Below, piece by piece: positions 1 to 8,612 of a DNA stretch of 64,000 nucleotides (the first letter of the stretch is position 1; the number at the start of each line of letters is the position of its first letter). The notes below the pieces were generated by a model, which saw nothing but the letters and a program-made list of their open reading frames with translations, made no database searches and was not told where the DNA came from. The DNA comes from Pseudomonas jessenii (lineage in GTDB: Bacteria > Pseudomonadota > Gammaproteobacteria > Pseudomonadales > Pseudomonadaceae). Location of the stretch: the NCBI RefSeq assembly GCF_002236115.1, contig NZ_NIWT01000005.1, positions 310,001 to 374,000 on the forward strand. The letters run 5' to 3'. Position numbers and translations under genes: made by a program.

Positions 1-1226
1 ATGTGCAGCTTGGCCAGTTCGTTGTCGGTCAGGTCCAGCACCGGGAAACCCTGCTCGCTCAGGCTGGCGATCAGCGCGCTGCGCGGGTCGTTTTCCGGAT
101 GGGTCTGCACGCCGACAAAGATGTGCGCTTCGCTGCCGGTGTTGTAGCGGTAGTTGAATTCGGTGATCTGGCGCTTGCCGATGGCCTCGCAGAACGCCTT
201 GAAGCTGCCCGGTTTCTCGGGAATGGTCACGGCGATGATCGCTTCGCGGCCCTCGCCCAGCTCCGCACGCTCGGCGACGTGGCGCAGGCGATCGAAGTTG
301 ACGTTGGCCCCGGAGTCGATGGCCACGAAGGTCTGGCCGCTGACGCCGCGCTGCTCGACATACTTCTTGATCCCGGCCACGCCCAAGGCGCCGGCAGGTT
401 CGGTGATCGAGCGGGTATCGTCGTAGATATCCTTGATGGCGGCGCAGATTTCATCGGTGCTGACGGTGATCACTTCGTCGACATGGTCTTTGCAGATGTC
501 AAAGGTGTGCTGACCGATCTGGGCCACCGCAACACCGTCGGCGAAGAGGCCTACGGTCGGCAGTACCACGCGCTCGCCGGCCGCCATGGCCGCTTGCAGG
601 CAATTGGAGTCATCCGGTTCGACGCCGATGATCTTGATGTCCGGGCGCAGGTACTTCACGTACGCCGCGATGCCGGCGATCAGGCCGCCGCCACCCACCG
701 GGACGAAAATCGCATCCAATGGCTGCGGGTGCTGGCGCAGAATCTCCATCGCCACGGTGCCCTGCCCGGCAATGGTGTGGGGATCGTCGTACGGGTGAAT
801 GTAGACGTAGCCTTTTTCGTCGACCAGTTTCAGCGAGTAGGCCAGGGCTTCCGGGAACGAGTCGCCGTGCAGCACCACTTTGCCGCCACGGGAGCGCACG
901 CCTTCGACCTTGATCTCCGGGGTGGTCTTGGGCATGACGATGGTCGCTTTCACACCCAGCACCTTCGCCGCCAGGGCCAGGCCTTGTGCATGGTTGCCCG
1001 CCGACGCGGTGACCACGCCGCGAGCGCGTTCTTCGTCGCTCAACTGGGTCAACTTGTTGTAGGCGCCGCGAATCTTGAACGAGAACACCGGCTGCAAGTC
1101 TTCGCGCTTGAGCCAAATGCTGTTGCCCAGCCGCTCGGAGAGCTGGCGGGCAGACTGCAACGGAGTTTCTACGGCAACGTCATAAACGCGCGAGGTGAGG
1201 ATCTTTTTGACGTACTGTTCAAGCAT
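1..1226 (-). CDS. ilvA: L-threonine dehydratase, biosynthetic (3' end missing)
   Basis: PLP-dependent threonine deaminase, first step of isoleucine synthesis (threonine to 2-oxobutanoate). About 408 codons are present of a family length near 504; the C-terminal ACT-like regulatory region is cut by the window edge. The PLP lysine lies in FKIRGAYNK (about residue 51) and the phosphate-binding glycine loop in VPVGGGGLIAG. Translation starts MLEQYVKKIL. The gene is divergent from rpiA, and the 267-base gap holds a REPIN. Family feedback inhibition by isoleucine acts through the truncated C-terminal region. Confidence 0.96.
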   Translation of the reverse strand, partial: MLEQYVKKILTSRVYDVAVETPLQSARQLSERLGNSIWLKREDLQPVFSFKIRGAYNKLTQLSDEERARGVVTASAGNHAQGLALAAKVLGVKATIVMPKTTPEIKVEGVRSRGGKVVLHGDSFPEALAYSLKLVDEKGYVYIHPYDDPHTIAGQGTVAMEILRQHPQPLDAIFVPVGGGGLIAGIAAYVKYLRPDIKIIGVEPDDSNCLQAAMAAGERVVLPTVGLFADGVAVAQIGQHTFDICKDHVDEVITVSTDEICAAIKDIYDDTRSITEPAGALGVAGIKKYVEQRGVSGQTFVAIDSGANVNFDRLRHVAERAELGEGREAIIAVTIPEKPGSFKAFCEAIGKRQITEFNYRYNTGSEAHIFVGVQTHPENDPRSALIASLSEQGFPVLDLTDNELAKLH

Positions 1227-1295
1227 CGGAAAGCATCACTGAGCGGGTTGGGCAGGACCAAGGAGTCTAACCCGGCTTTCAGGCGTGCGACCACC

Positions 1296-1398
1296 CTGTA
1301 GGAGCGAGCCTGCTCGCGAAAAACTCGAGGGCGCCACGGGCCGTCCGGTTTTACGCGTTATCGTTCACGACCATCGCGAGCAGGCTCGCTCCTACAGG
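1296..1398. repeat. REPIN, TAGG family (divergent gap)
   Basis: Two inverted copies of a short palindromic repeat (TGTAGGAGCGAGCCTGCTCG and its reverse complement) about 100 bases apart. The spacer contains the block GTTATCGTTCACGAC shared with other TAGG-family copies. It lies between the divergent starts of ilvA and rpiA. Confidence 0.9.
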
Positions 1399-1493
1399 GA
1401 ACAGTCACGACCTGCCAATCGGGCAATGACCTTCCCCGCCCCGAAGCCTATAATGCCGGCCTTTCGTCCCCTCCCAGGCACCCCGGAGCCCGC

Positions 1494-2168
1494 ATGAACC
1501 AGGATCAACTCAAACAGGCAGTGGCTCAGGCCGCCGTCGACTTCATCCTTCCGAAACTCGACGACAAGAGCATCGTCGGGGTCGGCACCGGCTCCACCGC
1601 CAACTGCTTCATCGACGCGCTGGCCAAGCACAAGGGCGCATTCGACGGCGCCGTCGCCAGTTCCGAAGCCACCGCCGCGCGCCTCAAGGGCCACGGGATT
1701 CCGGTGTACGAACTGAACACCGTCAGCGATCTGGAGTTCTACGTCGACGGTGCCGATGAAAGTGACGAGCACCTGAACCTGATCAAGGGCGGCGGCGCTG
1801 CCCTGACCCGCGAGAAGATTGTCGCGGCCGTGGCCAAGACCTTCATCTGCATCGCCGACGCCAGCAAACTGGTGCCGGTCCTCGGTACTTTCCCGCTACC
1901 GGTGGAAGTGATCCCGATGGCCCGCAGCCACGTGGCCCGCGAACTGGTGAAGCTCGGCGGCGACCCGGTTTACCGCGAAGGCGTGCTGACCGACAACGGC
2001 AACATCATCCTCGACGTGTTCAACATGCAGATCACCAATCCGGTGGAACTGGAGACGCAGATCAATGCGATCGTCGGCGTGGTCACCAACGGTTTGTTCG
2101 CGGCACGTCCGGCGGATCTGTTGTTGCTGGGGACCAGCGAAGGCGTGAAGACCCTGCGCGCTGAGTAA
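1494..2168 (+). CDS. rpiA: Ribose-5-phosphate isomerase A
   Basis: Interconverts ribulose 5-phosphate and ribose 5-phosphate in the non-oxidative pentose phosphate pathway. At 224 residues it is full length. It shows the phosphate loop GVGTGSTAN (near residue 28), the catalytic region YVDGADESDEH, and the lysine-containing KGGGAALTREK. It is monocistronic here, divergent from ilvA, and is followed by a small hairpin and a lone REP. The pairing with ilvA matches P. aeruginosa gene order. Confidence 0.97.
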   Translation: MNQDQLKQAVAQAAVDFILPKLDDKSIVGVGTGSTANCFIDALAKHKGAFDGAVASSEATAARLKGHGIPVYELNTVSDLEFYVDGADESDEHLNLIKGGGAALTREKIVAAVAKTFICIADASKLVPVLGTFPLPVEVIPMARSHVARELVKLGGDPVYREGVLTDNGNIILDVFNMQITNPVELETQINAIVGVVTNGLFAARPADLLLLGTSEGVKTLRAE

Positions 2169-2176
2169 CCAGGACC

Positions 2177-2194
2177 GCCCACATTTTTGTGGGC
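2177..2194 (+). terminator. Possible rpiA hairpin
   Basis: A 7-bp stem (GCCCACA/TGTGGGC) with a T-rich loop starts 8 bases after the rpiA stop. There is no clear downstream T-run, so it may act as an RNA 3' end structure rather than a classical terminator. Confidence 0.45.
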
Positions 2195-2205
2195 AGATGA
2201 AAAAC

Positions 2206-2231
2206 CTGTGGGAGCGAGCTTGCTCCCACAG
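2206..2231. repeat. Single collapsed REP hairpin
   Basis: A 10-bp perfect stem (CTGTGGGAGC/GCTCCCACAG) around a 6-base loop. It uses the same outer sequence as the GTGGG-family REPINs but lacks the spacer and second copy. It lies between the convergent rpiA and the first SdiA-regulated-type gene. Confidence 0.75.
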
Positions 2232-2247
2232 TGTTTTGTGGTGTCGG

Positions 2248-3165
2248 TCAGAGTTGCGTGGGTTTCTTGAACACGTAGAACAGGTTCGGCTCGCTGACGA
2301 TGTACAGCGTACCGTCGTCGTCCACGGCGATCCCCTCCGCTTGCGGCACGGTTTTTTGCAGGCCATGGCGTCCCTTGCTCAATGACATTGTGCTCAGCGG
2401 CCGCCCATCCACATCCAGCTCCAGAATCAATCGCGACTCATCCGACAGCGCCAGCAAATGCCCGCTGCGCTCATCGTATTGCAGGCTCGACAGATCCCGC
2501 ACGAACATCCCGGCATCACGCTTGGGGTCGTTGATCACGTGCACCGAGTAGGATTCTTCAGGATTGAAGCGCGGAAAACCGTGCACCTCGTAGATCAGCA
2601 TCGGGTTGCGCTCCTTGGCGACGAACAGGCGCTTGCCCACTGAATCGTAAGCCAGGCCCTCGAAGCCCTTGTTGCCGCCCATGTGAACGCCAATGGTCAT
2701 CTGCTCGGCATCTGCCGCATCAACGAAAGTGGTGTCCTGCTCCAGACGAATCTTGATCAGCCGCTGCTGACTTTCGTCAGTGACCACGTAGATGTCTTCG
2801 CTGATGAACTCCACCGCCTCCGGATCGCCGAAACCGACCAGCGCCACACGACGCAAGATCCTGCCGTCGAGGGACAACTCGATCAGCTCGCTTCGTTTGT
2901 TGGTGACGGTGAACAGGCTTTTGCGTACCGGGTCGTAGGTCAGCGCTGAAACGTTGTCGGCCAGGCCATCGATCACCTGCGCTTCGGTCACGACCTGATA
3001 CTGGTCCAGGCCCATGGACCGGGAACTCACCGGCTGCCACAGCGTATGCAGATTGAACCAGGTACGCTCGAACAGGCGCATGTACTGGGCGATCGCTATC
3101 AATGCGATCAGCAACATCACCGACAGAATCAGAATCAGGGATTTGGGGCGGGCAAATCGACGCAT
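2248..3165 (-). CDS. SdiA-regulated domain protein, copy 1
   Basis: A 305-residue protein with one N-terminal membrane segment (about residues 10-28) followed by a beta-propeller-like SdiA-regulated/YjiK domain, probably periplasmic. Repeated segments such as VSALTYDPVRKSLFTVTNK and GFEGLAYDSVGKRLFVAKE fit propeller blades. The biochemical role of the family is not established. It lies directly downstream of a paralogue (3273-4199) in the same orientation with a 107-base gap, which suggests tandem duplication. Confidence 0.85.
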   Translation of the reverse strand: MRRFARPKSLILILSVMLLIALIAIAQYMRLFERTWFNLHTLWQPVSSRSMGLDQYQVVTEAQVIDGLADNVSALTYDPVRKSLFTVTNKRSELIELSLDGRILRRVALVGFGDPEAVEFISEDIYVVTDESQQRLIKIRLEQDTTFVDAADAEQMTIGVHMGGNKGFEGLAYDSVGKRLFVAKERNPMLIYEVHGFPRFNPEESYSVHVINDPKRDAGMFVRDLSSLQYDERSGHLLALSDESRLILELDVDGRPLSTMSLSKGRHGLQKTVPQAEGIAVDDDGTLYIVSEPNLFYVFKKPTQL

Positions 3166-3272
3166 TCGGGTGGGCTCGGGGTCAAAACAGGCGGATGAAA
3201 TATCACGCCCGTCTGAACTGAAGCTTAATGGCCGCTGGCCTTTTACGTACAGGCAATCAGCGCAGGCGTTGG

Positions 3273-4199
3273 TTACTTCTGTTTTTCAAAGCGATAAAAC
3301 AGGTTCGGTTCACTCACCATGTACAGCGTGCCCGCTTCATCCATGGTCACGCCTTCGGCACGGGGAATCGTATTTTTCAGGCCGTTGAAGCCACGCAGCA
3401 GGGTGATGAAACTGACCTGCTCACCCTTCTTGTCCAGCTCCAGCAACAGGTGCGAGTCGGCGGACAACACCAGCATGTGGCCAGTCCGCGGGTCGACGGC
3501 CAAGGCAGACAAGTTGCGCATGTCCAGCGCATGGCTGGCCAGCTTCAGCTTGTCGCCGGTCAGGACCTTGCCGTCACCTTTCCAGGCAAACAATGCCGGC
3601 GGGCGCTCTTCGCCCAGCAGCAGTTGCTGATTGCTCGGGTCCCAGGTGACACCCTCGAACGCCTTGTTCTGGTCGCTGGAAGGCCCGAGGTCGTATTTCG
3701 GGAAATCGGCCATATTCAATTCGCGGGTATCGGCATCGACCTTGACGATAGAGATCAGATGCTCGCGCTCATCGACAATGGCCAGCCGGCCGTCGCCCAG
3801 CACGGTGACGCCCTCAGGGTTGCTCCAGCCCACCAGCGGCATTTTGCGCAGCACATCGCCCTGCAGGTTCAATTCGACCAGGAACGGGTTCTTGCCCATG
3901 ACCGAAAACAGAGTCTTGGTCTGAGGGTCGTAGACCATGTCCGATGCTTCATCCTTCTCCATGCCCGGTAACGGCTTGGCATCGATCACCGCACGATAGT
4001 CCGGCAGCCAGATGCTCGCCTGGCGCTCGGCCGGGCTCTTGAATTGTTCCTTCACCCAGAGCACGCCCCGCGAATCCCAGTGCATGGCGAATGCAACGCC
4101 GTAGGCGACAACAGCCACCAGCAGCAGCCAGGTGTGCCAACGCAGGGCGAAGCGCGAACGGCGGACAGGTTCAAGCGTGGAAAGCGGAGAAGTGGCCAT
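3273..4199 (-). CDS. SdiA-regulated domain protein, copy 2
   Basis: A 308-residue paralogue of the next gene downstream, with the same layout: a membrane anchor at about residues 22-41 and then a propeller-like domain ending EPNLFYRFEKQK, against EPNLFYVFKKPTQL in copy 1. Shared motifs include the DPxxxxLFxVxxK and FEGVTWD types. A periplasmic, membrane-anchored location is inferred. No promoter was assigned; a REPIN lies upstream. Confidence 0.85.
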   Translation of the reverse strand: MATSPLSTLEPVRRSRFALRWHTWLLLVAVVAYGVAFAMHWDSRGVLWVKEQFKSPAERQASIWLPDYRAVIDAKPLPGMEKDEASDMVYDPQTKTLFSVMGKNPFLVELNLQGDVLRKMPLVGWSNPEGVTVLGDGRLAIVDEREHLISIVKVDADTRELNMADFPKYDLGPSSDQNKAFEGVTWDPSNQQLLLGEERPPALFAWKGDGKVLTGDKLKLASHALDMRNLSALAVDPRTGHMLVLSADSHLLLELDKKGEQVSFITLLRGFNGLKNTIPRAEGVTMDEAGTLYMVSEPNLFYRFEKQK

Positions 4200-4347
4200 C
4201 GGGGAATGCGTTCCAGAAATTCAGGCTAGGGGTAATAGCACAGTTTGGGGCCGGCTCAGAGGCCGAAAGCCCTGAAATTATCCAGACAGGATGTGAAAAA
4301 AACGGGAAATGACAGGGTGAGCCTTTTACAGACCCTGAAAAAACCAA

Positions 4348-4439
4348 TGTGGGAGCGAGCCTGCTCGCGATGGGGGGCGTGTCAGCCAACAAAGATATTG
4401 AATGACACACCGCTATCGCGAGCAGGCTCGCTCCCACAG
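4348..4439. repeat. REPIN, GTGGG family (tandem gap)
   Basis: Inverted pair of TGTGGGAGCGAGCCTGCTCG-type repeats about 90 bases across, between the start of the second SdiA-regulated gene and the stop of the FAH-family gene. Confidence 0.9.
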
Positions 4440-4457
4440 GGTACAGCGGTGTTACAA

Positions 4458-5123
4458 CTAGCGAACGCTGCTGGTGAAACTGCTGGCGCCCGGCAATTCC
4501 AGAACGATCTCGTCACCGACATTCAGCGGGCCAACGCCCACTGGCGTGCCGGTGAGGATCACGTCCCCGGCCTGCAACGAGAAGCAGCCGGCCATGTGCT
4601 GGATCATCGGCACAATCGGGTTGAGCATCGCGCTGCTGTTGCCGTCCTGGCGCACTTCACCGTTGATGGTCAGGCGGATGCCGATGTCGGTCAGGTCGGC
4701 AAACGTGCTGCCGGACACGAACGGAGCAAGTACTGCCGCACCGTCGAAGGACTTGGCGATTTCCCAGGGCAGGCCCTTGGATTTCAGCTCGGCCTGCTTG
4801 TCGCGCAGGGTCAGGTCCAGGGCTGGAGCGAAACCGGAGATGGCGTCGAGCACTTCTTCGCGGCTCGGTTTGGTCGACAACGGCTTGCCGATCAACACCG
4901 CGATTTCCGCTTCGTAGTGCACCGAACCGCGCTCGGTCGGAATGCTGAAACCACCTTCCAGCGGCACCACGCAACTGCCCGGCTTGATGAACAGCAGTGG
5001 TTCGGTCGGCACCGGATTGTCCAGTTCCTTGGCGTGTTCGGCGTAGTTACGGCCGATGCACACCACTTTCCCCAACGGGAAGTGAATGCGCGTACCGTCG
5101 ACATACTGGTGCTGATAGCTCAT
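4458..5123 (-). CDS. Fumarylacetoacetate hydrolase-family protein
   Basis: A 221-residue protein of the compact FAH/YcgM/FAHD1 type, which hydrolyses or decarboxylates beta-diketo acids such as acylpyruvates or oxaloacetate. Visible marks are CIGRNYAEHAKEL near the N-terminus, the metal-binding acidic pair in VHYEAEIAVLIG, and GDVILTGTPVGVGPL near the C-terminus. It follows the D-2-hydroxyglutarate dehydrogenase gene by 38 bases on the same strand, so the two are probably co-transcribed. The exact substrate cannot be read from the sequence. Confidence 0.9.
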   Translation of the reverse strand: MSYQHQYVDGTRIHFPLGKVVCIGRNYAEHAKELDNPVPTEPLLFIKPGSCVVPLEGGFSIPTERGSVHYEAEIAVLIGKPLSTKPSREEVLDAISGFAPALDLTLRDKQAELKSKGLPWEIAKSFDGAAVLAPFVSGSTFADLTDIGIRLTINGEVRQDGNSSAMLNPIVPMIQHMAGCFSLQAGDVILTGTPVGVGPLNVGDEIVLELPGASSFTSSVR

Positions 5124-5161
5124 TACCGACTCCTGCTTCGTTGGCTCTTAAAGTTCGAAAA

Positions 5162-6556
5162 TCAAACAGCGAAAATCTTGCCCGGGTTCATGATGCCGTT
5201 CGGGTCGAACACCGCCTTGACCGCTTTCATGTACTCGATCTCGACCGGCGAGCGGCTGTAGGTCAGGTAGTCACGCTTGGTCATGCCCACGCCGTGCTCG
5301 GCGGAGATCGAACCGTTGTACTTCTCGACGGTTTCGAACACCCACTTGTTGACGGTGGCGCACTTGGCGAAGAACTCGTCCTTGCTCAGGTTATCCGGCT
5401 TGAGGATGTTCAAGTGCAGGTTGCCGTCGCCGATGTGGCCGAACCAGACGATTTCGAAATCCGGGTAGTGTTCACCGACGATCGCGTCGATTTCCTTCAG
5501 GAACGCCGGGACTTTCGACACAGTGACCGAGATGTCGTTCTTGTACGGCGTCCAGTGGGAAATGGTTTCGGAGATGTATTCGCGCAGTTTCCACAGGTTC
5601 TGCAACTGGGTTTCGCTCTGGCTCATCACGCCGTCCAGTACCCAGCCCTGCTCGACGCAGTGCTCGAAGGTTTCCAGGGCGTGGTTGGCCACTTCTTCGG
5701 TGGTCGCTTCGAATTCCAGCAGCGCGTAGAACGGGCAATCGGATTCGAACGGCACCGGCACATCGCCACGCGCCATGACTTTGGCCAGGGCTTTGTCGGA
5801 GAAGAATTCGAAGGCGGTCAGGTCAAGCTTGCTCTGGAAGGCGTGCAGCACCGGCATGATCGAGTCGAAATCGGCGGTGCCGAGGACCATGGCGGTGAGG
5901 TTTTTCGGCGCGCGGTCCAGGCGCATGGTCGCTTCGACCACGAACCCGAGGGTGCCTTCGGCGCCGATGAACAGCTGACGCATGTCGTAGCCGGTGGCGT
6001 TCTTGATCAGGTCGCGGTTCAGCTCCAGCACGTCGCCCTTGCCGGTGACCACTTTCATGCCGGCAACCCAGTTACGGGTCATGCCGTAGCGAATCACCTT
6101 GATCCCGCCGGCATTGGTGCCGATATTGCCGCCAATCTGGCTCGAACCTGCCGAAGCGAAGTCCACCGGGTAGTACAGGCCGTTTTCTTCGGCCACGTTC
6201 TGCAGGTGCTCGGTGACCACGCCCGGCTGGCAAACGGCCGTGCGGTCAGTGAGGTTCACGTCGAGGATCTGGTTCATGTAGTCGAACGACACGACCACTT
6301 CACCATTGGCCGCCACCGCTGCCGCGGAAAGACCGGTACGACCACCCGACGGCACCAGCGCCACCTTGTGTTTATTGGCCCACAGGACAATGGCCTGGAC
6401 CTGCTCGGTGGTCTTGGGGAACACGATGGCGGTCGGGGCCGGGGCGAAATGCTTGGTCCAATCCTTTCCGTAAGCATTCAGGGAGTCGGCATCGGTCAGC
6501 ACCTTGCCAGGCTCAACCAGGGTCTTCAGCTCTTCAATCAGGGCAGGATTGGTCAT
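5162..6556 (-). CDS. FAD-binding oxidoreductase, D-2-hydroxyglutarate dehydrogenase type
   Basis: Oxidises D-2-hydroxyglutarate to 2-oxoglutarate. In Pseudomonas this enzyme recycles the D-2-hydroxyglutarate made by the SerA side reaction, helping to pull serine synthesis. The FAD-binding (PCMH) part includes LVPSGGRTGLSAAAV. C-terminal metal/substrate histidines are in WFGHIGDGNLHLNIL and SAEHGVGMTKRDYL. I chose the start at MTNPALIEEL (464 residues). In-frame ATGs lie at 6580 and 6586; the one at 6580 has an AGGA five bases upstream, so a slightly longer product is possible. Divergent from serA, which supports the assignment. Confidence 0.9.
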   Translation of the reverse strand: MTNPALIEELKTLVEPGKVLTDADSLNAYGKDWTKHFAPAPTAIVFPKTTEQVQAIVLWANKHKVALVPSGGRTGLSAAAVAANGEVVVSFDYMNQILDVNLTDRTAVCQPGVVTEHLQNVAEENGLYYPVDFASAGSSQIGGNIGTNAGGIKVIRYGMTRNWVAGMKVVTGKGDVLELNRDLIKNATGYDMRQLFIGAEGTLGFVVEATMRLDRAPKNLTAMVLGTADFDSIMPVLHAFQSKLDLTAFEFFSDKALAKVMARGDVPVPFESDCPFYALLEFEATTEEVANHALETFEHCVEQGWVLDGVMSQSETQLQNLWKLREYISETISHWTPYKNDISVTVSKVPAFLKEIDAIVGEHYPDFEIVWFGHIGDGNLHLNILKPDNLSKDEFFAKCATVNKWVFETVEKYNGSISAEHGVGMTKRDYLTYSRSPVEIEYMKAVKAVFDPNGIMNPGKIFAV

Positions 6557-6762
6557 CGACAGAACTCTCGAACAATTCATGGTCATCCTGAGAACGCTTC
6601 ACGTCGCAGGAATGAGTGTTTAGCGGGGTGCATATGCTAGCATAACGACCCCGCAGGATAGTGCCCAAGGGCTGTTCTGCGGTGACGGCTTTCCTGCCGT
6701 GCGGGTCAGCTCCGGGCTGCTCCCTTTCCTGCCATTTTTCTCCGGGATACAGGTTTACGCAG

Positions 6763-7992
6763 ATGAGCAAGACTTCTCTCGATAAGAGCAAGATCAAGTT
6801 CCTTCTTCTCGAAGGCGTCCACCAATCGGCTGTCGACGTCCTCAAGGCGGCGGGCTACACCAGCATCGAGTACCTCACTGGTTCTCTGCCGGAAGCCCAG
6901 CTCAAGGAAAAGATCGCTGATGCTCACTTCATCGGCATTCGCTCCCGCACTCAACTGACCGAAGAGATCTTCGATCACGCGAAGAAGCTCGTGGCTGTAG
7001 GGTGTTTCTGCATCGGCACCAACCAGGTCGACCTGGACGCGGCCCGCGAACGCGGCATCGCGGTGTTCAACGCACCGTACTCCAACACCCGTTCCGTAGC
7101 GGAGCTGGTGCTGGCCGAAGCGATCCTGCTGCTGCGCGGCATCCCTGAGAAGAACGCTTCCTGCCACCGTGGCGGCTGGATCAAGAGCGCGGCCAACTCC
7201 TTCGAGATCCGCGGCAAGAAGCTGGGCATCGTCGGTTACGGATCGATCGGTACTCAACTGTCGGTCCTGGCGGAAGGCCTGGGCATGCAGGTGTACTTCT
7301 ACGACACCATCACCAAGCTGCCACTGGGTAACGCCACTCAGGTAGGCAACCTGCACGAGCTGCTGGCGATGTCCGACATCGTTTCGCTGCACGTACCGGA
7401 AACCGCCGCCACCCAGTGGATGATGGGCGAGAAGGAAATCCGCGCCATCAAGAAAGGCGGCATCCTGATCAACGCCGCCCGCGGCACCGTGGTCGAACTG
7501 GACCACCTGGCGGCTGCCATCAAGGACAAGCACCTGATCGGCGCGGCCATCGACGTATTCCCGGTGGAGCCACGCTCCAACGACGAAGAGTTCGAAAGCC
7601 CGCTGCGTGGCCTGGACAACGTGATCCTGACCCCGCACATCGGTGGCTCCACCGCTGAAGCCCAGGCCAACATCGGCCTGGAAGTGGCGGAAAAACTGGT
7701 CAAGTACAGCGACAACGGTACGTCGGTATCGTCCGTGAACTTCCCGGAAGTGGCCCTGCCGGCTCACCCTGGCAAGCACCGCCTGCTGCACATCCACGAA
7801 AACATTCCGGGCGTGCTCAGCGAGATCAACAAAGTCTTCGCCGAAAACGGCATCAACATCTCCGGTCAGTTCCTGCAGACCAACGAGAAGGTCGGCTACG
7901 TGGTGATCGACGTCGACGCCGAGTACTCGGACCTGGCGCAAGAGAAGCTGCAACACGTCAAGGGCACCATCCGTAGCCGGGTGCTGTTCTGA
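6763..7992 (+). CDS. serA: D-3-phosphoglycerate dehydrogenase
   Basis: First committed step of serine synthesis, oxidising 3-phosphoglycerate with NAD+. The 409-residue product starts MSKTSLDKSK. The Rossmann motif is GIVGYGSIGTQ. The catalytic Arg, Glu and His are in NAARGTVVEL, DVFPVEPRSN and LTPHIGGST. A C-terminal ACT domain (from about residue 335, HIHENIPGVLSEINK) gives serine feedback inhibition in the E. coli-type family. Upstream in-frame codons were rejected because they lack family sequence. A strong terminator follows. Confidence 0.97.
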   Translation: MSKTSLDKSKIKFLLLEGVHQSAVDVLKAAGYTSIEYLTGSLPEAQLKEKIADAHFIGIRSRTQLTEEIFDHAKKLVAVGCFCIGTNQVDLDAARERGIAVFNAPYSNTRSVAELVLAEAILLLRGIPEKNASCHRGGWIKSAANSFEIRGKKLGIVGYGSIGTQLSVLAEGLGMQVYFYDTITKLPLGNATQVGNLHELLAMSDIVSLHVPETAATQWMMGEKEIRAIKKGGILINAARGTVVELDHLAAAIKDKHLIGAAIDVFPVEPRSNDEEFESPLRGLDNVILTPHIGGSTAEAQANIGLEVAEKLVKYSDNGTSVSSVNFPEVALPAHPGKHRLLHIHENIPGVLSEINKVFAENGINISGQFLQTNEKVGYVVIDVDAEYSDLAQEKLQHVKGTIRSRVLF

Positions 7993-8015
7993 TCGCGACT
8001 TGAGCGACAAAAAAA

Positions 8016-8038
8016 GGGAGCCTTCGGGCTCCCTTTTT
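8016..8038 (+). terminator. serA rho-independent terminator
   Basis: A 7-bp GC stem (GGGAGCC/GGCTCCC) with a TTCG tetraloop, followed by five T and preceded by a matching A-run. It starts 23 bases after the serA stop. The flanking A-run means it could also serve the convergent DUF4399 gene. Confidence 0.93.
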
Positions 8039-8054
8039 CATTCACGCTACAACG

Positions 8055-8477
8055 TTACTTGACGTTGACGGTGATCTTCTCGGAAACGATCGGCGGATCG
8101 AACGGCATGTGGTTGCTATCGCCCAGTTCAAGCTGCAAGGTGTGTTTGCCCGGCGTGAGCGTTACTTCAGCCTGGGTCTGCGCGTTGCCGAAATGCTGGT
8201 GGTTGGCATCTTTGGGAATCGGCGCACCGGCGGCTGGCAGTTCATCGACGTCAATCAGCAAGTGGTGATGACCGGTGTTCTTGGTGGTATTGCCCGCCGG
8301 TGCCAGGGCAACGTTCTCGACAGCGAACTTGACGACGACCGTCTGTGGAACCGTCGCACCATCCTTGGGAGACACGATGGACACTTCGGCGCCCTTCGGA
8401 GCCGGCGTTGCACTGGCCAGCACCGAAACACCCATCAACAGGCCAGCCAAAGCAGCACGTGACATAAAGGTTTTCAT
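8055..8477 (-). CDS. DUF4399 periplasmic protein
   Basis: A 140-residue protein with a clear signal peptide (cleavage after VLASATPA, about residue 26) and one DUF4399 domain. Visible marks are VSPKDGATVPQTVVVKF, the histidine-rich TGHHHLLIDVDELP, and a C-terminal Ig-like strand pattern (LTPGKHTLQLELGD). The histidine cluster suggests metal contact, but the role is unknown. Convergent with serA, sharing its terminator region. Confidence 0.88.
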   Translation of the reverse strand: MKTFMSRAALAGLLMGVSVLASATPAPKGAEVSIVSPKDGATVPQTVVVKFAVENVALAPAGNTTKNTGHHHLLIDVDELPAAGAPIPKDANHQHFGNAQTQAEVTLTPGKHTLQLELGDSNHMPFDPPIVSEKITVNVK

Positions 8478-8612
8478 TCTCTTCTCCAGTTTTTCCGTAA
8501 AATTCGCGTGACCATGACAACTTCATGGCCATTCGTTGTCGAAGGCACTCGACAACCATAGCAAAGCGAGCCTGAATCAGAGGATCGCGATAATAAATTC
8601 AAAGGAGTGACC

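Noticed and set aside
3..1301. A 432-codon plus-strand frame over ilvA
   Set aside because: The minus strand encodes ilvA with intact PLP motifs; this frame has none.
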